Below, piece after piece: positions 54,292-64,000 of a stretch of 64,000 nucleotides of DNA. Below the pieces are notes generated by a model. It was not told the DNA's origin. It was given only the letters and a program-made list of their open reading frames with translations, and did not search any database. The position numbers were made by a program, and so were the translations under genes. This stretch comes from Bacteroidota bacterium (GTDB taxonomy: Bacteria; Bacteroidota; Rhodothermia; Rhodothermales; Bin80): the NCBI GenBank assembly GCA_026709335.1, contig JAPOTE010000061.1, positions 1-64,000 on the forward strand. The letters run 5' to 3'. Positions within the stretch are counted from its first letter, which is position 1. Each line of letters opens with the position of its first letter.

Positions 54292-54307
54292 CTATACCCG
54301 GGTATAG
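54292..54307. other. Perfect 16-bp palindrome after the HmuY-like gene
   Basis: The sequence CTATACCCGGGTATAG is a perfect palindrome located 20 bp after the stop codon. No T-run follows, so it is not a standard terminator. It may be a protein-binding site or chance. Confidence 0.5.
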
Positions 54308-54647
54308 ACTCTGGATTGCTTTGATGTTCTCTTGGCAGCCCGTGGGCAAAGTCTGTCGTAAAAAAGGGAAAGCTTAGATTGACTGAAAATCGTTAGTCTT
54401 TGTTATCAAAACGCTTAAATTCGTTGCTTGCAGTACGTTTTGCTTGTCAAATGTGCAAATTCAGCATCAAAAACTACTGTCCAAATTTATCTGGCTGGGG
54501 TTGTTAAGATTCGGAGTGGAGAAATATTCATGCAGCTCCAGACAGGATCCAGAGGGGAACGTGTGAATATTTCAGATAGCGAAGTATAGAGTAACTTCAA
54601 CGCGTGTGTGATCATTCCAAAGGGCTCACATAGGTGTAAGTGATTGA

Positions 54648-56703
54648 GTCACGGTTCTTCTTCACTTGGGAGCCTGTGAGGAAAAATTATTTCTATGGGG
54701 CGAAGTCCCGTGGGAAGGTCAACGTACTTCAAAATCAGATTTACCTTTTGCTGCAACGTCAAAGAAGCTGGTGAGCGGGGCAGCAGTAGCGAATCTTCAT
54801 CTTTCTGAGAAAGAAAGTCAGTGTGTCCATATATGGTTACCCATACAGCAGAGGATTCCTTTGCCTTCAAGTCCGTTGGTAGCAGATATTTCGCCTGATG
54901 GCACTGCTCCGATCCTGACTCCTTGGCGTATTCCGGCGATTGCCCTTTCCGATGAGGATGTGATTGATTTTCTTGCAACCTGTTTTGGCAAGGAAATGCT
55001 CGCTCCCGGTATTTTGACAGGGACCGATATACGCTTCTTTACAAAAGTACTCCGGTTTGTCGGGGCACTGATGGCCAAAGAACAATTTATTCCCGGCCTA
55101 TCTGAACGAGATGGAATTTTTAAGGCTGTATGGGAGCCAGTCATCGCAGGAAAGGATACAGAAATACTCTCCACACTTGCTCGGATCATGCCTCACGCTT
55201 GCCGCGCATTGACAGAGAATAAGAAGGTTAGGCCCAATGCAAATCCGGTCGATGTGATTTCGTGGGTAGCGGGATTCTTTGTTGATTATCTGGTAAGGCT
55301 GTACTGGATTGACAAACCACGTTCAAAGGTACGCAAGGCCGTCAAAAAAACCGTTTGCCACTATGCATGATCAGTGGATTCATGCATTACGCAGTTGGCA
55401 TCCCGAGATGTCTGGTGAAAAAGAGGAGTTGAGTTATTTGGCTGGACAGATCAAGGCCTGGAGGCGCACACTCTTTATTTCAACGAATACTCCGTTACGT
55501 CTCGGTTTTCGTCTTGAAGAGCCCGCAGAGGATGATCCCTCGGAAGAATGGTATGTACGCTATTTGCTAAATGCTGTTGATGATCCCAGTTTGTTCATTG
55601 AAGTAGCCGATGCATGGAACCCGGACAAACACACAAAGTCAATTATTGCAAAATATCAGATAAATCTTCAGGAGTATCTACTCACCTCATTGGGACATGT
55701 ATCTGGTTTGCATTCGGTACTCGGCGAGAGCCTTAAGAAGCCTCGGCCAGGTGGTGTCAGCCTGGATACCAGAGGTGCTTATATGTTTGTGAACGAAGTA
55801 GCTTGACTACTGCAACAGGCTGGGTATGGTGTCCAATTTCCGGCATGGTGGAGTTCTACCGCGCCCCGGAGGCAGATGTCGGTACGAGCATCGGTCACAT
55901 CTCCGTCCATGCAGAGTCAGGGTGGGTTTTCGCTTGAAAGTGTGGTGGAATTTGACTGGTAGCTGGCTCTCGGGGATGAGAATCTCTCATTTAACGAGAT
56001 AGAAGCTCTGACTCGTATGAAGATGCCACTCGTTAAAATTCGAGGACAGTGGATGCAATTTGATTCCGAAGCCATTGAGGAGGCAATCAAGTATTGGAAG
56101 AAGGTAGCAGTGGGCAAATTAATGCTCGTAGTGTTGTTCAAATGGCACTCGGCACCGCGCAAGTACCGGGAGAGCTTCCCCTTGAAGGAGTTGAGGCTAC
56201 GGGATGGATTGGAGATCGGATACTCATCTTTACGCAGTTTACCGAAATGGGCAATATTCTCCGTCAACATCCACAGGAGGCCTTCGGGCGAGAGGTTTTA
56301 TTCTTGCATGGTAGCGTACCCAAAAAAACAGCGAGATCGTATGGTGGAGCGGTTTCAGATGGAGGAAAATGGGCCACTCGTCTTTCTGTTATCCCTGAAA
56401 GCCGCGGGAACAGGTCTTAATCTTACACGAGCCAATCATGTATTTCATTACGATCGATGGTGGAATCCGGCTGTGGAAAATCAGGCGACCGATCGTGCTT
56501 TCCGGATTGGACAGTCCAGGCATGTGCAGGTATACAAATTTGTATGCACCGGTACCGTAGAGGAGCATATCAACGAAATGATTGAGAAAAAACAGGAGGT
56601 TGCAGACAGTGTTGTGGCGACAGGAGAACAGTGGATTACGGAAATGACTACCCGAGATCTCAAGAAAATTCTTCGCCTCCAAAAGCAAGCAGTTGAGTCA
56701 TAG
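54648..56703 (+). pseudogene. SNF2-family helicase, decayed (frameshifts, stops, lost ATP-binding domain)
   Basis: Pieces of one bacterial SNF2 helicase follow each other in order: the N-terminal part (54648-55350), the SNF2-associated middle (55350-56210) and the helicase C-terminal domain ([12 protein letters not shown], then [19 protein letters not shown]). Defects are an extra A in the A7 run at 55344-55350, TGA for Trp at 55804-55806, TAG for Glu at 55960-55962, loss of one G near 56100, and an extra A in the A7 run at 56322-56328. The whole Walker A/DEAD domain (about 400 residues) is missing at about 56211-56219, where GWIGD joins RILIF. It precedes the broken SWIM gene by 28 bp. Confidence 0.88.
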
Positions 56704-56731
56704 GCGATAAGACAGAATACAAATTTCTATT

Positions 56732-57529
56732 ATGCTGCATTACTATTACCTTCCACCCTCTCGGCCTCGTACTGTGAAAGGCGGTATCAAGGCGTAGTCC
56801 AAGCGGGGCGGCTTTGGACAAACTTGGTGGGGGCGTCAATGGATCGCCACACTGGAGGGTTTTCGTATTGGTGCCCGGTTGGGGCGAGGCAAGGCTTATG
56901 CGCGTAGTGGACAGGTATTATCAATTGACGTGAAAAAAGGTCAAGTAACAGCTGATGTGCAGGGATCCCGCCGGTCACACTACAAAGTGAACATTCGCCT
57001 GACGGCCTATAAACATTCAGTTTGGAAGAAACCTGCTCAATCTTTGAGAGAACAGCCTTTCTATGTAGCACGACTTCTGGCCGGTGAGATCCCTCAAGAT
57101 TTTGAAGATGTGCTGAAAGCTGCCGGGATCTCACTTCTTCCTGAACGTGGAGCGGATCTCAAGACGGGTTGTACCTGTCCGGACTGGTCGAATCCATGTA
57201 AGCATATCGCGGCGGTCTATTATCTGTTGGCGGAAGAATTTGATCGAGATCCGTTTCTGCTTTTTGAATTACGTGGAATTACGCGAGAAGAGGCTCCTCA
57301 GATATCTGTGCCCGTCACACCCGATTCAGATTTCTGGGAGGAGGGCTCGCTACCGGAGAATTTGTATGGAGAAGTTCGTAGAGCACCTGTGACTGCAGCA
57401 CTGCTTAAACGTCTGGGCAAGGTTCCCTTCTGGCGCGCAGAGGAGGCTCTGATGGGTGTGATGGAGCCCTTCTACAAAAAAGCATCTCAATATGGATTGA
57501 GATGCTTCCGGGTCGAAGAAGAGTCGTAA
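56732..57529 (+). pseudogene. SWIM zinc-finger protein, interrupted by an amber codon
   Basis: Reading from ATG 56732 gives a family-typical N-terminus that stops at TAG (56795-56797, probably from CAG or AAG after KGGIKA). The same frame then continues with SKRGGFGQTWWGRQW to the true end at 57529. The zinc-binding motif CTCPDWSNPCKH is complete. Such proteins accompany SNF2 helicases, and here the partner is also broken. A shortened protein could still begin at an internal TTG (56879), but the conserved N-terminus would be missing. Confidence 0.85.
57480..57507. repeat. Perfect 12-bp inverted repeat inside the end of the SWIM pseudogene
   Basis: AAGCATCTCAAT and ATTGAGATGCTT form a 12-bp stem with a 4-nt loop, inside the last codons of the open frame. 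It may serve as a terminator start, but no T-run follows. Confidence 0.6.
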
Positions 57530-57647
57530 GCGACATGCCTCCGGTTATCGATACACTCGTTGTTGATCTCGGATTTGGCTACCAACCTCAAAGATTCCAT
57601 CAGAACATTGCGGATAGAAACTGGATTTTTTCAATAAAAAATATCGG

Positions 57648-58913
57648 TTAGACAGGTTCACTTTCCCAGAGCATACGAATGGGTACAGAATACATATTGT
57701 CCCCCCAGGCTCTACAAATCTCTCCATCATAGAGGACCACACCGCATCTGAATCGATCACCATGAGTGGCTTTGATTTTTCGTAATCCCTTAAAATCAGA
57801 ATTAGATACGGAAGCAGTAGATTTAACTTCAATTCCAGCTAGTTCGAAGGCGCCAAGTTCCATAATTATGTCTACTTCAACGCCATCTTGATCTCGGAAA
57901 TGGTAGAATTTGTATGGTTCATCGGAAAAGCTAGCTTGCCTCTGTAACTCCTGCAAAACAAATGACTCCACCAACTGCCCAAACAGCGCTCGATTTTTTC
58001 GAAGTGATTTTGCACCAGTTCTCAACAAGGCACTGGCGATTCCTGTATCACTAATGTGGATCTTGGGTGTTTTAATCAGCCGCTTCATTTGATTGGTGTA
58101 CCAAGCGGGAAGTCGATAAATCAGAAATTGACGTTCCAGTAGAATCAAATAGTCTCGAACTGTATTACGGTTCATCTGTGGCGTCGATGCGATTGCAGAA
58201 ACATTAAAAAGTTGGCTCGATAAATTGGCTGCGGCCGTTAGTAGTGTGGGCAATGCCTCTGATGAGTGAATACTGGCTAACTCAGTGACGTCTTTTTGAA
58301 CAAGATTATTCAGATAGTTTTGATACCATGAAAAACGTCTACTATCAGTGAGACGAGTAAGTACTTCCGGGTAGCCCCCGATCACTATTCTCTCCGCAAG
58401 GTTATCCTTCAACCGCTCGCATCTTCCCGTCCTGAAAATTCCAGCAAATAGATTTTCTATGAAATGGGGCGAATCATTATGCTCTATTTCTAGCTGTGAG
58501 AGCGGATGTAAACGCACAATCTCCATACGACCAACAAATGCATCAGCTAACCCGGAAACAAGTAGCAGATTCGTTGATCCGGTCAGGATAAATCGTCCGG
58601 GTATTCTGTTTTGATCCACTGATAATTTGAGTGTACGAAATAATGATGGTACACATTGCACTTCATCAAGAATGACGTGCTCAGGCAGATCATCTACAAA
58701 TCCTCGTGGATCATCCTGTGCATATTCTAGGGTATCCTTGTCGTCAAATGTATAGTATGAATAACCAAGTGGTAATCCCACCTTTTTTGCCAAGGTAGTT
58801 TTCCCGCACTGTCGTGGGCCATGTATCAAGGCGATCGGTGTGTCTTCAATGACTTCGGCGAGTAAGGATTCGGATGAACGAGGGATAATCCTTTGATGAG
58901 GCATTTGGATCAA
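57648..58913 (-). CDS. AAA-family ATPase with DUF4143 domain
   Basis: The 421-residue protein has a Walker A HGPRQCGKTT (31-40), a Walker B VILDEVQ (80-86), the sensor motif RFILTGSTN and a C-terminal DUF4143 domain (about 205-375; KIHISDTGIASALL, then HFRDQDGVEVDIIME). Members of this family are widespread and their role is poorly known; they are often in mobile or defence-type contexts. Here the neighbours are a decayed helicase pair and a repeat-containing gap. An alternative ATG three codons later (58904) is possible. Confidence 0.9.
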   Translation of the reverse strand: MIQMPHQRIIPRSSESLLAEVIEDTPIALIHGPRQCGKTTLAKKVGLPLGYSYYTFDDKDTLEYAQDDPRGFVDDLPEHVILDEVQCVPSLFRTLKLSVDQNRIPGRFILTGSTNLLLVSGLADAFVGRMEIVRLHPLSQLEIEHNDSPHFIENLFAGIFRTGRCERLKDNLAERIVIGGYPEVLTRLTDSRRFSWYQNYLNNLVQKDVTELASIHSSEALPTLLTAAANLSSQLFNVSAIASTPQMNRNTVRDYLILLERQFLIYRLPAWYTNQMKRLIKTPKIHISDTGIASALLRTGAKSLRKNRALFGQLVESFVLQELQRQASFSDEPYKFYHFRDQDGVEVDIIMELGAFELAGIEVKSTASVSNSDFKGLRKIKATHGDRFRCGVVLYDGEICRAWGDNMYSVPIRMLWESEPV

Positions 58914-59353
58914 TTACAAGGAAATTATGCAGAAATTCGTCAGATATTTCTTAGGCAGGTTGTGGGTAAACGCTTCGGTAGATTGTCAGATTCACACCTG
59001 ATAATTGTCAAAAATAAATGCGGTAGATTGTCAAAAAAACTACGGAAAATTAGCAATTTCTGCTCTTAGTCCCGCTGGATTTTGGCTTATTTTAGGTCAA
59101 AAATCATTGTTGTTCGGCCACCCTGTATGGTAGAATCATGATTGGAGAGACAATAACCATTTCACTGCTACAGAGCCTCCGTGAAAAAGAAGTTCAGTTA
59201 ACAAAAATAACTGAAGGGTCAACTTGTGAAAGACTTTATTGATTTTCGTGATGCATCGTACAGTGCATGTGAGTTCATCCGCGGAATTCGTGGACGAAAG
59301 TCCGTTTTATCATTAGAGCAATCTTCTCACACGTTGATGTTGGGAGAAATGAT
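58914..59353. repeat. Intergenic region with direct repeats upstream of the AAA gene
   Basis: The 440-bp gap holds an exact 13-bp direct repeat, CGGTAGATTGTCA, at 58976-58988 and 59021-59033 (45-bp period), with a shorter ATTGTCA copy at 59004-59010 between them. These lie 60-120 bp upstream of the AAA/DUF4143 start codon and could be regulator sites. Otherwise only very short open frames of 34-44 codons appear, and none is convincing. Confidence 0.6.
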
Positions 59354-61324
59354 TTATTGAATGTGCAGGATCTGCTGTGAAGAGACAGGGCGTCCATCAA
59401 GAAAGCCGCGAACAAAATAGATCCCGCTGGATAAATTCTCGGCGTTCAAATTTACACGCACAGGTGAGTGTAAAGGCGGTGTACCGCTAAATAGTGTACG
59501 GATTCGGCGTCCAACCAGATCATACAGTTCAATGGAGACAGATCCGTGTGTTCCAGAAGTAAATTCAAACGAAGTTTCTGAGGTGAACGGGTTGGGATAA
59601 GCCGCACCGGTTACAAGATCTTCCGGGTAGAGTACAACGGTAATCGATTCCGTAACCTTAGTGAGACCGTTCGCAGCAATTTGTCGGATTTGAAATGAAT
59701 GTTGGCCGGGATCTAAATCGTTGACCGTATATGTAAACGTGGCTGGGGCATCCATACTACCGGATATTTCTGCAAGAGAAACCAATGGATCGGTGCGTTC
59801 AACCACAAAGGTGATTGAAGTGGATGGCAGGATTGCAGACCAGATAAGTTTCACAGACTGTTTACCGGGGATCGCATTCAAGTCACTGAATGCAATAAAA
59901 TCGTATCCCAAGCAATCTCCGCGCAAGGGCAATTGACAGATCGGGTTCACGTTCAGGGTTGCATATTCCATGCTATTTGGTACACAAATACCTGCATTCA
60001 TTGACAGATTGCACTGACTTAACTGTGCGCCAAGCGTTGCCATTGGTAGTGACAGTATGCCGGTGAGTTCATTGCTGCTAAGATCTAAAGTTTTGAGTTG
60101 ACCCAGTTCTGTATACCCGTCAGGAATACTCCCTTGCAGAGTATTTTCTGAAAGATCAAGGATTTCCAAGTTCTGGAGGGAGGAGAGTGAGCGAGGTATA
60201 ACACCGGTCAGTCCATTGTCGGGCAGGATGATACTGGTAATTTTTTGATCATGACAACGGATTCCATGCCACGTACATGGATCTGCATTGGCAAGCCATC
60301 CATGATTCCGAGTCCATGATGGACCTTCAGTTTCAAAATATACTGACTCGAGGCTCATACAATCTGATCCCTGACATACCTTGCATTCGCTCTGGGGAAG
60401 AATGGAACATACCTGATCCAGATTTGCATAGGGAGGAGCATCCGGGAGGCAGATACGGTTTCCTTGCAGATTACAGTTTTGGATATTCGCAGCAAAGGTC
60501 GCTGTCGGGAGAGAAAGTGCTCCCTCCAGATCATTGTCAGCTAGAGAGAGCCAAAAAAGATTATCCAGATGAATGAGCTCTTCGGGGATAGTCCCGGAGA
60601 GCTGGTTTTGGCTCGCATCAAAAAAATTAAGTGCATCCAGCTTTCCTGTCCAGGCTGGAAGCGTTCCGATAAACAAGTTCTGGCTCAGATTGAAGTATTC
60701 AAGTCGCAAGAGGTTTTGGAGTGTATCGGGGAGGTGTCCGCCCAGTCGATTTTCATGGAGATCCAGATGTTGAAGGTTGATTAATTGCCCAAAACTTTCG
60801 GGTACAGGTCCCAGTAATTGATTTGCTGAAAGGCTCAATTCACGCAGATTAGTCAGGTCTCCGAGTTCCGGGGGAATCGTTCCCGTAAACGCATTGTTGC
60901 CCAGCATAAGGACTTCCAAGTGTTCTAGATCTCCGATCGAAGGCGGAATCACACTGATCAGTTTTCTCAGGCGGGCACCCCGGCCAGTATTATCGATACG
61001 AATTGATTGTAGCTCTGTAAGTAAGGCCAAGTCGCCGGGAAGGACACCTGTGAGATTATTGGCAGACAGATCAATATGAGTAATTTCTCTTGGCCAGGCT
61101 GAAGACTCGCAAGTGATGCCGTACCAGTCGCATGGCTGATTAGTGACAAGCCATCCTCGAATATTGAACCAGTTATATCCATCGGTATCCATAAAGAGTT
61201 TTTCCAGAACCGTACAGTCCTCAGTGGTAATCTGAGTAATCTGGCGGCATCCTAAAAATTGCGCTTTCAGATCAGCGATAGAAGCGATTGAAATGATCAG
61301 AACTATAGTGGAGATGCGGATCAT
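59354..61324 (-). CDS. Leucine-rich-repeat surface protein with T9SS sorting domain
   Basis: The 656-residue protein has a signal peptide (cleavage near LKA-QF). Two blocks of plant-type leucine-rich repeats follow (about 75-290 and 355-445; LSANNLTGVLPGDLALLTEL, IPPELGDLTNLRELSL), each led by a conserved WYGITCES/WHGIRCHD cap. A fibronectin-like domain lies at about 475-560. The last 85 residues form a T9SS type A sorting domain (AAYPNPFTSETSFEF, SSGIYFVR). It should be surface-attached and bind other proteins. The duplicated cap-plus-repeat design suggests internal duplication. Confidence 0.9.
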   Translation of the reverse strand: MIRISTIVLIISIASIADLKAQFLGCRQITQITTEDCTVLEKLFMDTDGYNWFNIRGWLVTNQPCDWYGITCESSAWPREITHIDLSANNLTGVLPGDLALLTELQSIRIDNTGRGARLRKLISVIPPSIGDLEHLEVLMLGNNAFTGTIPPELGDLTNLRELSLSANQLLGPVPESFGQLINLQHLDLHENRLGGHLPDTLQNLLRLEYFNLSQNLFIGTLPAWTGKLDALNFFDASQNQLSGTIPEELIHLDNLFWLSLADNDLEGALSLPTATFAANIQNCNLQGNRICLPDAPPYANLDQVCSILPQSECKVCQGSDCMSLESVYFETEGPSWTRNHGWLANADPCTWHGIRCHDQKITSIILPDNGLTGVIPRSLSSLQNLEILDLSENTLQGSIPDGYTELGQLKTLDLSSNELTGILSLPMATLGAQLSQCNLSMNAGICVPNSMEYATLNVNPICQLPLRGDCLGYDFIAFSDLNAIPGKQSVKLIWSAILPSTSITFVVERTDPLVSLAEISGSMDAPATFTYTVNDLDPGQHSFQIRQIAANGLTKVTESITVVLYPEDLVTGAAYPNPFTSETSFEFTSGTHGSVSIELYDLVGRRIRTLFSGTPPLHSPVRVNLNAENLSSGIYFVRGFLDGRPVSSQQILHIQ

Positions 61325-61461
61325 ATATTTAGGAACCCGTGAGAGAAATCGGGACTAAATCCCCTCTTGGCACAAGGCCAACAAGCCTACCAGATGACAC
61401 GAACACAGCCTAGGGAAGCGCCAAGGATTTGCCCCGGCAGTTCAGAAAACGTTCTCGCAAA

Positions 61462-62136
61462 CTATTGATGCGGGGTTACCATTAGGTCACTTATGTGTAC
61501 GTTGAGCGCATGGTTGATTCGAAGACCCACAGTTCCATCGATCATCATCTGGTCACGAGAGAAGCTGGCAACCTCGATGCCATTTATCGAAAAGGCGACC
61601 ATATCTTCGAGTGCATCAATTCGTAAATGGTTTTTGACGGACCCTTCTGTTTCAGGCCCAAAGACATTGATTGACTGACTGGCTGTCCAATCCTGAATGA
61701 TCGATGTTTCGGACCCCGTGCGGCGTTTGATTAAAAATTCTCCGGAGTTGCGAAGGAGAAAATAATCATATTTGATCTCATCATCTTCCAGCTTTTGGCC
61801 ACCCAAAAACACACCATAGGCCTCTCGGCGTTCACCTGGATCAAACAGATGGATAGTTGACTCCAGCGTATAGCCTCCACTTGCTACGAGATCAGGGTGG
61901 TAGAAAATTGCGGCAGGACCGGTGGTAATATGCCAGCCGGGAGTCATGTTGACAAAGAAAATGTCGACAGAATCTTGATCTGCACCAACAACTAACTCCG
62001 GATTTGGGCGGTCAAGACGTACCTTCCAGGATTCAGGAACCATTAGGTTCTCTCCATCTGGCTTGGCAGGATCCGGCTGAGCCAAAGCAATGAGTGGAAG
62101 AAAAAGAAGCAACGCTATGGATGAAACTTGTTTCAT
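61462..62136 (-). CDS. Secreted LamG/DUF1080-like beta-sandwich protein
   Basis: The 224-residue protein has a signal peptide (cleavage near ALA-QP) and a jelly-roll-like domain with WHITTGPAAIFYHPD, YGVFLGGQ and VGLRINHALNVHISDL, as in 3-keto-disaccharide-hydrolase/LamG-like (DUF1080) proteins. No catalytic residues can be named. It may bind sugars or proteins outside the inner membrane. It is a single minus-strand gene, 130 bp from the miaB start. Confidence 0.7.
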   Translation of the reverse strand: MKQVSSIALLLFLPLIALAQPDPAKPDGENLMVPESWKVRLDRPNPELVVGADQDSVDIFFVNMTPGWHITTGPAAIFYHPDLVASGGYTLESTIHLFDPGERREAYGVFLGGQKLEDDEIKYDYFLLRNSGEFLIKRRTGSETSIIQDWTASQSINVFGPETEGSVKNHLRIDALEDMVAFSINGIEVASFSRDQMMIDGTVGLRINHALNVHISDLMVTPHQ

Positions 62137-62265
62137 TGGAATACAATTTGTGAAAGTAGTCGGATCGATAATTTACAACTTCCGAGACTATACAGCAAAA
62201 GTTTCGTAGAACAAATTCGGGTAGAAATGCGTTTTCCGCCATCTATGCAATCAGATTAAGCCCCC

Positions 62266-63654
62266 GTGCAGGAAAATCTCCCCATACTTGAAGATCTGGA
62301 TACAGCTCGGTTACCTCACTCAGAATGTGAGGGCCGTTCGTCTGTATATCTGGAAACCTATGGATGTCAAATGAATGTGTCCGACTCCGAGATCGTAGCC
62401 TCTGTTCTGCGCACTGCCGGATTTGGATTGACACATGACCCCCTTCAGGCAGATGTGATTCTGATCAATACATGTGCGATCCGAGAGAATGCTGAGCAGC
62501 GGGTTCGCAGACGCCTTGAGTTTTTTCGGGCCCGAAAACGAAAACACCAGCCTGATCTGAGGATTGGGGTCCTTGGTTGCATGGCCGAACGGCTTCGCCA
62601 TAAACTTCTGGAACAAGAGCGCCTGGTGGATATCGTTGTAGGGCCGGATGCGTATCGCGATCTTCCTCGACTGTTGCGCCACGTCGAAAAAACAGGCCAG
62701 AGTTCAGTCAATGTTGAATTATCACGTGAAGAAACCTATGCAGATATTGCACCGGTGAGATATGATTCCAATGGAATCAGTGCATTTGTTTCCATCATGC
62801 GAGGATGTGACAATATGTGCGCCTTTTGTGTTGTTCCTTTCACACGGGGACGTGAGCGTAGTCGGAATGCTGGAACGATTGTTCGAGAGTGCCAAGATCT
62901 CTTTAACGCCGGATACCGAGAGGTAACACTACTTGGGCAGAACGTGAATTCGTACCGGGATGGCCCAGTAGATTTTGCAACGCTGGTTTATCGTGTCAGC
63001 TTACTCTCCTCTGAGCTCCGCATTCGTTATTCAACCAGTCACCCAAAAGATTGCTCTGAAGCACTGTTGGAAGTCCATCGAGAACGTTCGAATGTGTGTA
63101 ATTTCATTCATCTCCCCGTGCAACATGGAAACTCAGATGTTCTGGGGCGTATGCGTCGTGGTTACTCTTCTGATGAATACCGGGCTCTCATTGAACGTGC
63201 ACGCCGGATCTGCCCTGGAATCTCCCTCTCAACCGATATTATCACAGGATTCTGTGGTGAAACCGAAGCAGAGCATCAGGACACACTTTCGCTGATGGCA
63301 GACATTGAATATGATCATGCGTTTATGTTTATGTATTCGGAACGGCCTGATACTTATGCGGCTCGCAAGTATGATGACGATGTCCCGGAGCATACAAAAA
63401 AGCGCCGCCTGAATGAAATCATCAAACTTCAGAACTCAATATCACTGAAAAAAAACAAAGAGGAGGTTGGATTTGTACGTACGGTGTTGGTGGAGGGCCC
63501 AAGTCGCCGCAGTGAAACTCAATTTTGTGGTCGCACGGATACCAATAAAATGGTTGTTTTCGATCGTGGTTCACTCCAGGCGGGGATGTATGCACAAGTA
63601 CGGATCACCGGGTGTACCTCTGCGACACTCTTTGGTGATGTGGTAACTCTCTGA
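62266..63654 (+). CDS. miaB: tRNA-2-methylthio-N6-dimethylallyladenosine synthase MiaB
   Basis: The 462-residue protein begins with a GTG; no in-frame ATG lies close upstream before a stop. The N-terminal UPF0004 domain has the three Cys ligands ([22 protein letters not shown]). The radical-SAM domain has [13 protein letters not shown] domain closes the protein (about 395-460). It adds the methylthio group to i6A37 of tRNAs reading codons that begin with U. In Bacteroidota a sigma-54 activator commonly follows miaB, as here. It looks intact. Confidence 0.96.
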   Translation: MQENLPILEDLDTARLPHSECEGRSSVYLETYGCQMNVSDSEIVASVLRTAGFGLTHDPLQADVILINTCAIRENAEQRVRRRLEFFRARKRKHQPDLRIGVLGCMAERLRHKLLEQERLVDIVVGPDAYRDLPRLLRHVEKTGQSSVNVELSREETYADIAPVRYDSNGISAFVSIMRGCDNMCAFCVVPFTRGRERSRNAGTIVRECQDLFNAGYREVTLLGQNVNSYRDGPVDFATLVYRVSLLSSELRIRYSTSHPKDCSEALLEVHRERSNVCNFIHLPVQHGNSDVLGRMRRGYSSDEYRALIERARRICPGISLSTDIITGFCGETEAEHQDTLSLMADIEYDHAFMFMYSERPDTYAARKYDDDVPEHTKKRRLNEIIKLQNSISLKKNKEEVGFVRTVLVEGPSRRSETQFCGRTDTNKMVVFDRGSLQAGMYAQVRITGCTSATLFGDVVTL

Positions 63655-63674
63655 GTCAAAAAATTCTCCGTCTC

Positions 63675-64000
63675 ATGGATCGTCAAACAGTTCAGGATCG
63701 GTTTGGAATCATCGGTGAGTCCAGTGGAATTCGCCATGTGATTGACCGAGTTCGCCTAGTTGCGGGCACTGACATCTCTGTGCTTATTGAAGGAGAGAGC
63801 GGAGTTGGCAAGGAACTGATTGCCCAAGCGATTCATGAACTCTCTCGTCGCAGGCATAAAGCTCTCAAGGTCATCAATACAGGGGCGATTCCTGAAGGCC
63901 TGATTGAATCCGAGCTCTTTGGTGCCGAAAAAGGTTCTTACACTGGTGCTACTGAACGCCGTCGAGGACTGTTTGAGGAAGCGGATGGAGGCACGATTTT
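63675..64000 (+). CDS. Sigma-54-dependent transcriptional activator, 5' part only
   Basis: The open frame from ATG 63675 runs off the window after 108 full codons. It begins directly with the AAA+ central domain: Walker A GESGVGKE (about 40-47), then ELFGAEKGSYTGA containing the sigma-54 loop as GSYTGA instead of GAFTGA, and EADGGTIF. There is no N-terminal receiver or GAF domain, so it lacks a classical sensory domain at this end. The miaB stop is 20 bp upstream, so the two may be co-transcribed. Confidence 0.9.
   Translation, partial: MDRQTVQDRFGIIGESSGIRHVIDRVRLVAGTDISVLIEGESGVGKELIAQAIHELSRRRHKALKVINTGAIPEGLIESELFGAEKGSYTGATERRRGLFEEADGGTI

Noticed and set aside
55309-55806. Separate 165-residue gene
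   Set aside because: It is the middle part of the decayed SNF2 helicase in a shifted frame, not an independent gene.
59139-59354. Two very short open frames of 34 and 44 codons after the AAA gene promoter region
   Set aside because: Too short, no ribosome-binding site or known family; may be remnants but not supportable.

Overview
The window looks like a chromosomal segment of a Bacteroidota/Rhodothermota-type bacterium, most likely a marine Rhodothermia relative. The evidence is two secreted proteins with type IX secretion (T9SS) C-terminal sorting domains, a PorV-like outer-membrane protein, a TonB receptor paired with a HmuY-type lipoprotein, many lipoproteins, few recognisable Shine-Dalgarno sites, and miaB followed by a sigma-54 activator. 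I saw no tRNA, rRNA, CRISPR array or intact insertion sequence.

Region 1 (about 0.2-25 kb) is the most unusual part. A minus-strand run of 13 genes, seven of its twelve junctions being ATGA overlaps, encodes two unknown envelope proteins, three DUF4402-type pilin-like subunits, a PapD-like chaperone, an usher-like barrel protein, a two-domain adhesin-like subunit, an ExbB/TolQ motor protein, two ExbD/TolR proteins, a TonB-like spanning protein and a TPR lipoprotein. Divergent from it is a plus-strand T4SS operon, virB2-virB3-virB4-virB5-virB6-virB8 (trbC-D-E-J-L-F). It ends at a strong terminator just where trbG-H-I (VirB9/7/10) would follow in the Ti-plasmid trb order. Beyond a 1707-residue T9SS-sorted protein lie virB11/trbB, a TraF-like pilin peptidase and an OmpR-type two-component system, all on the minus strand. 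No relaxase, coupling protein or outer-membrane core gene is visible. I infer a composite surface-fibre or secretion apparatus: T4SS inner-membrane and pilus parts beside an usher and a proton-driven ExbBD/TonB-like motor.

Region 2 (25-41 kb) holds a chimeric mini-protein (carboxypeptidase-regulatory domain joined to a barrel-like last strand), three tandem FG-GAP/ASPIC-UnbV (CRTAC1-like) lipoproteins, a TPR lipoprotein and an alpha/beta-hydrolase whose nucleophile is replaced by Ala. It also has katG, a zinc metalloprotease lipoprotein and two small membrane coiled-coil proteins. Region 3 (41-50 kb) is mostly housekeeping: a lone CBM48 domain, SpmA/SpmB, a sulfite-oxidase-like enzyme with its cytochrome c, uvrC, a methylmalonyl-CoA epimerase with an extra C-terminal domain, rsmB and a PorV-like protein.

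Region 4 (50-64 kb) has a third coiled-coil membrane protein and a haem/iron uptake pair (TonB receptor plus HmuY) behind a DtxR/IdeR-like palindrome. Next comes a decayed SNF2 helicase/SWIM zinc-finger pair with homopolymer frameshifts, nonsense codons and loss of the helicase ATP-binding domain. The rest is an AAA/DUF4143 ATPase, a leucine-rich-repeat T9SS cargo protein, a LamG-like secreted protein, miaB and the start of a sigma-54 activator that runs off the window.
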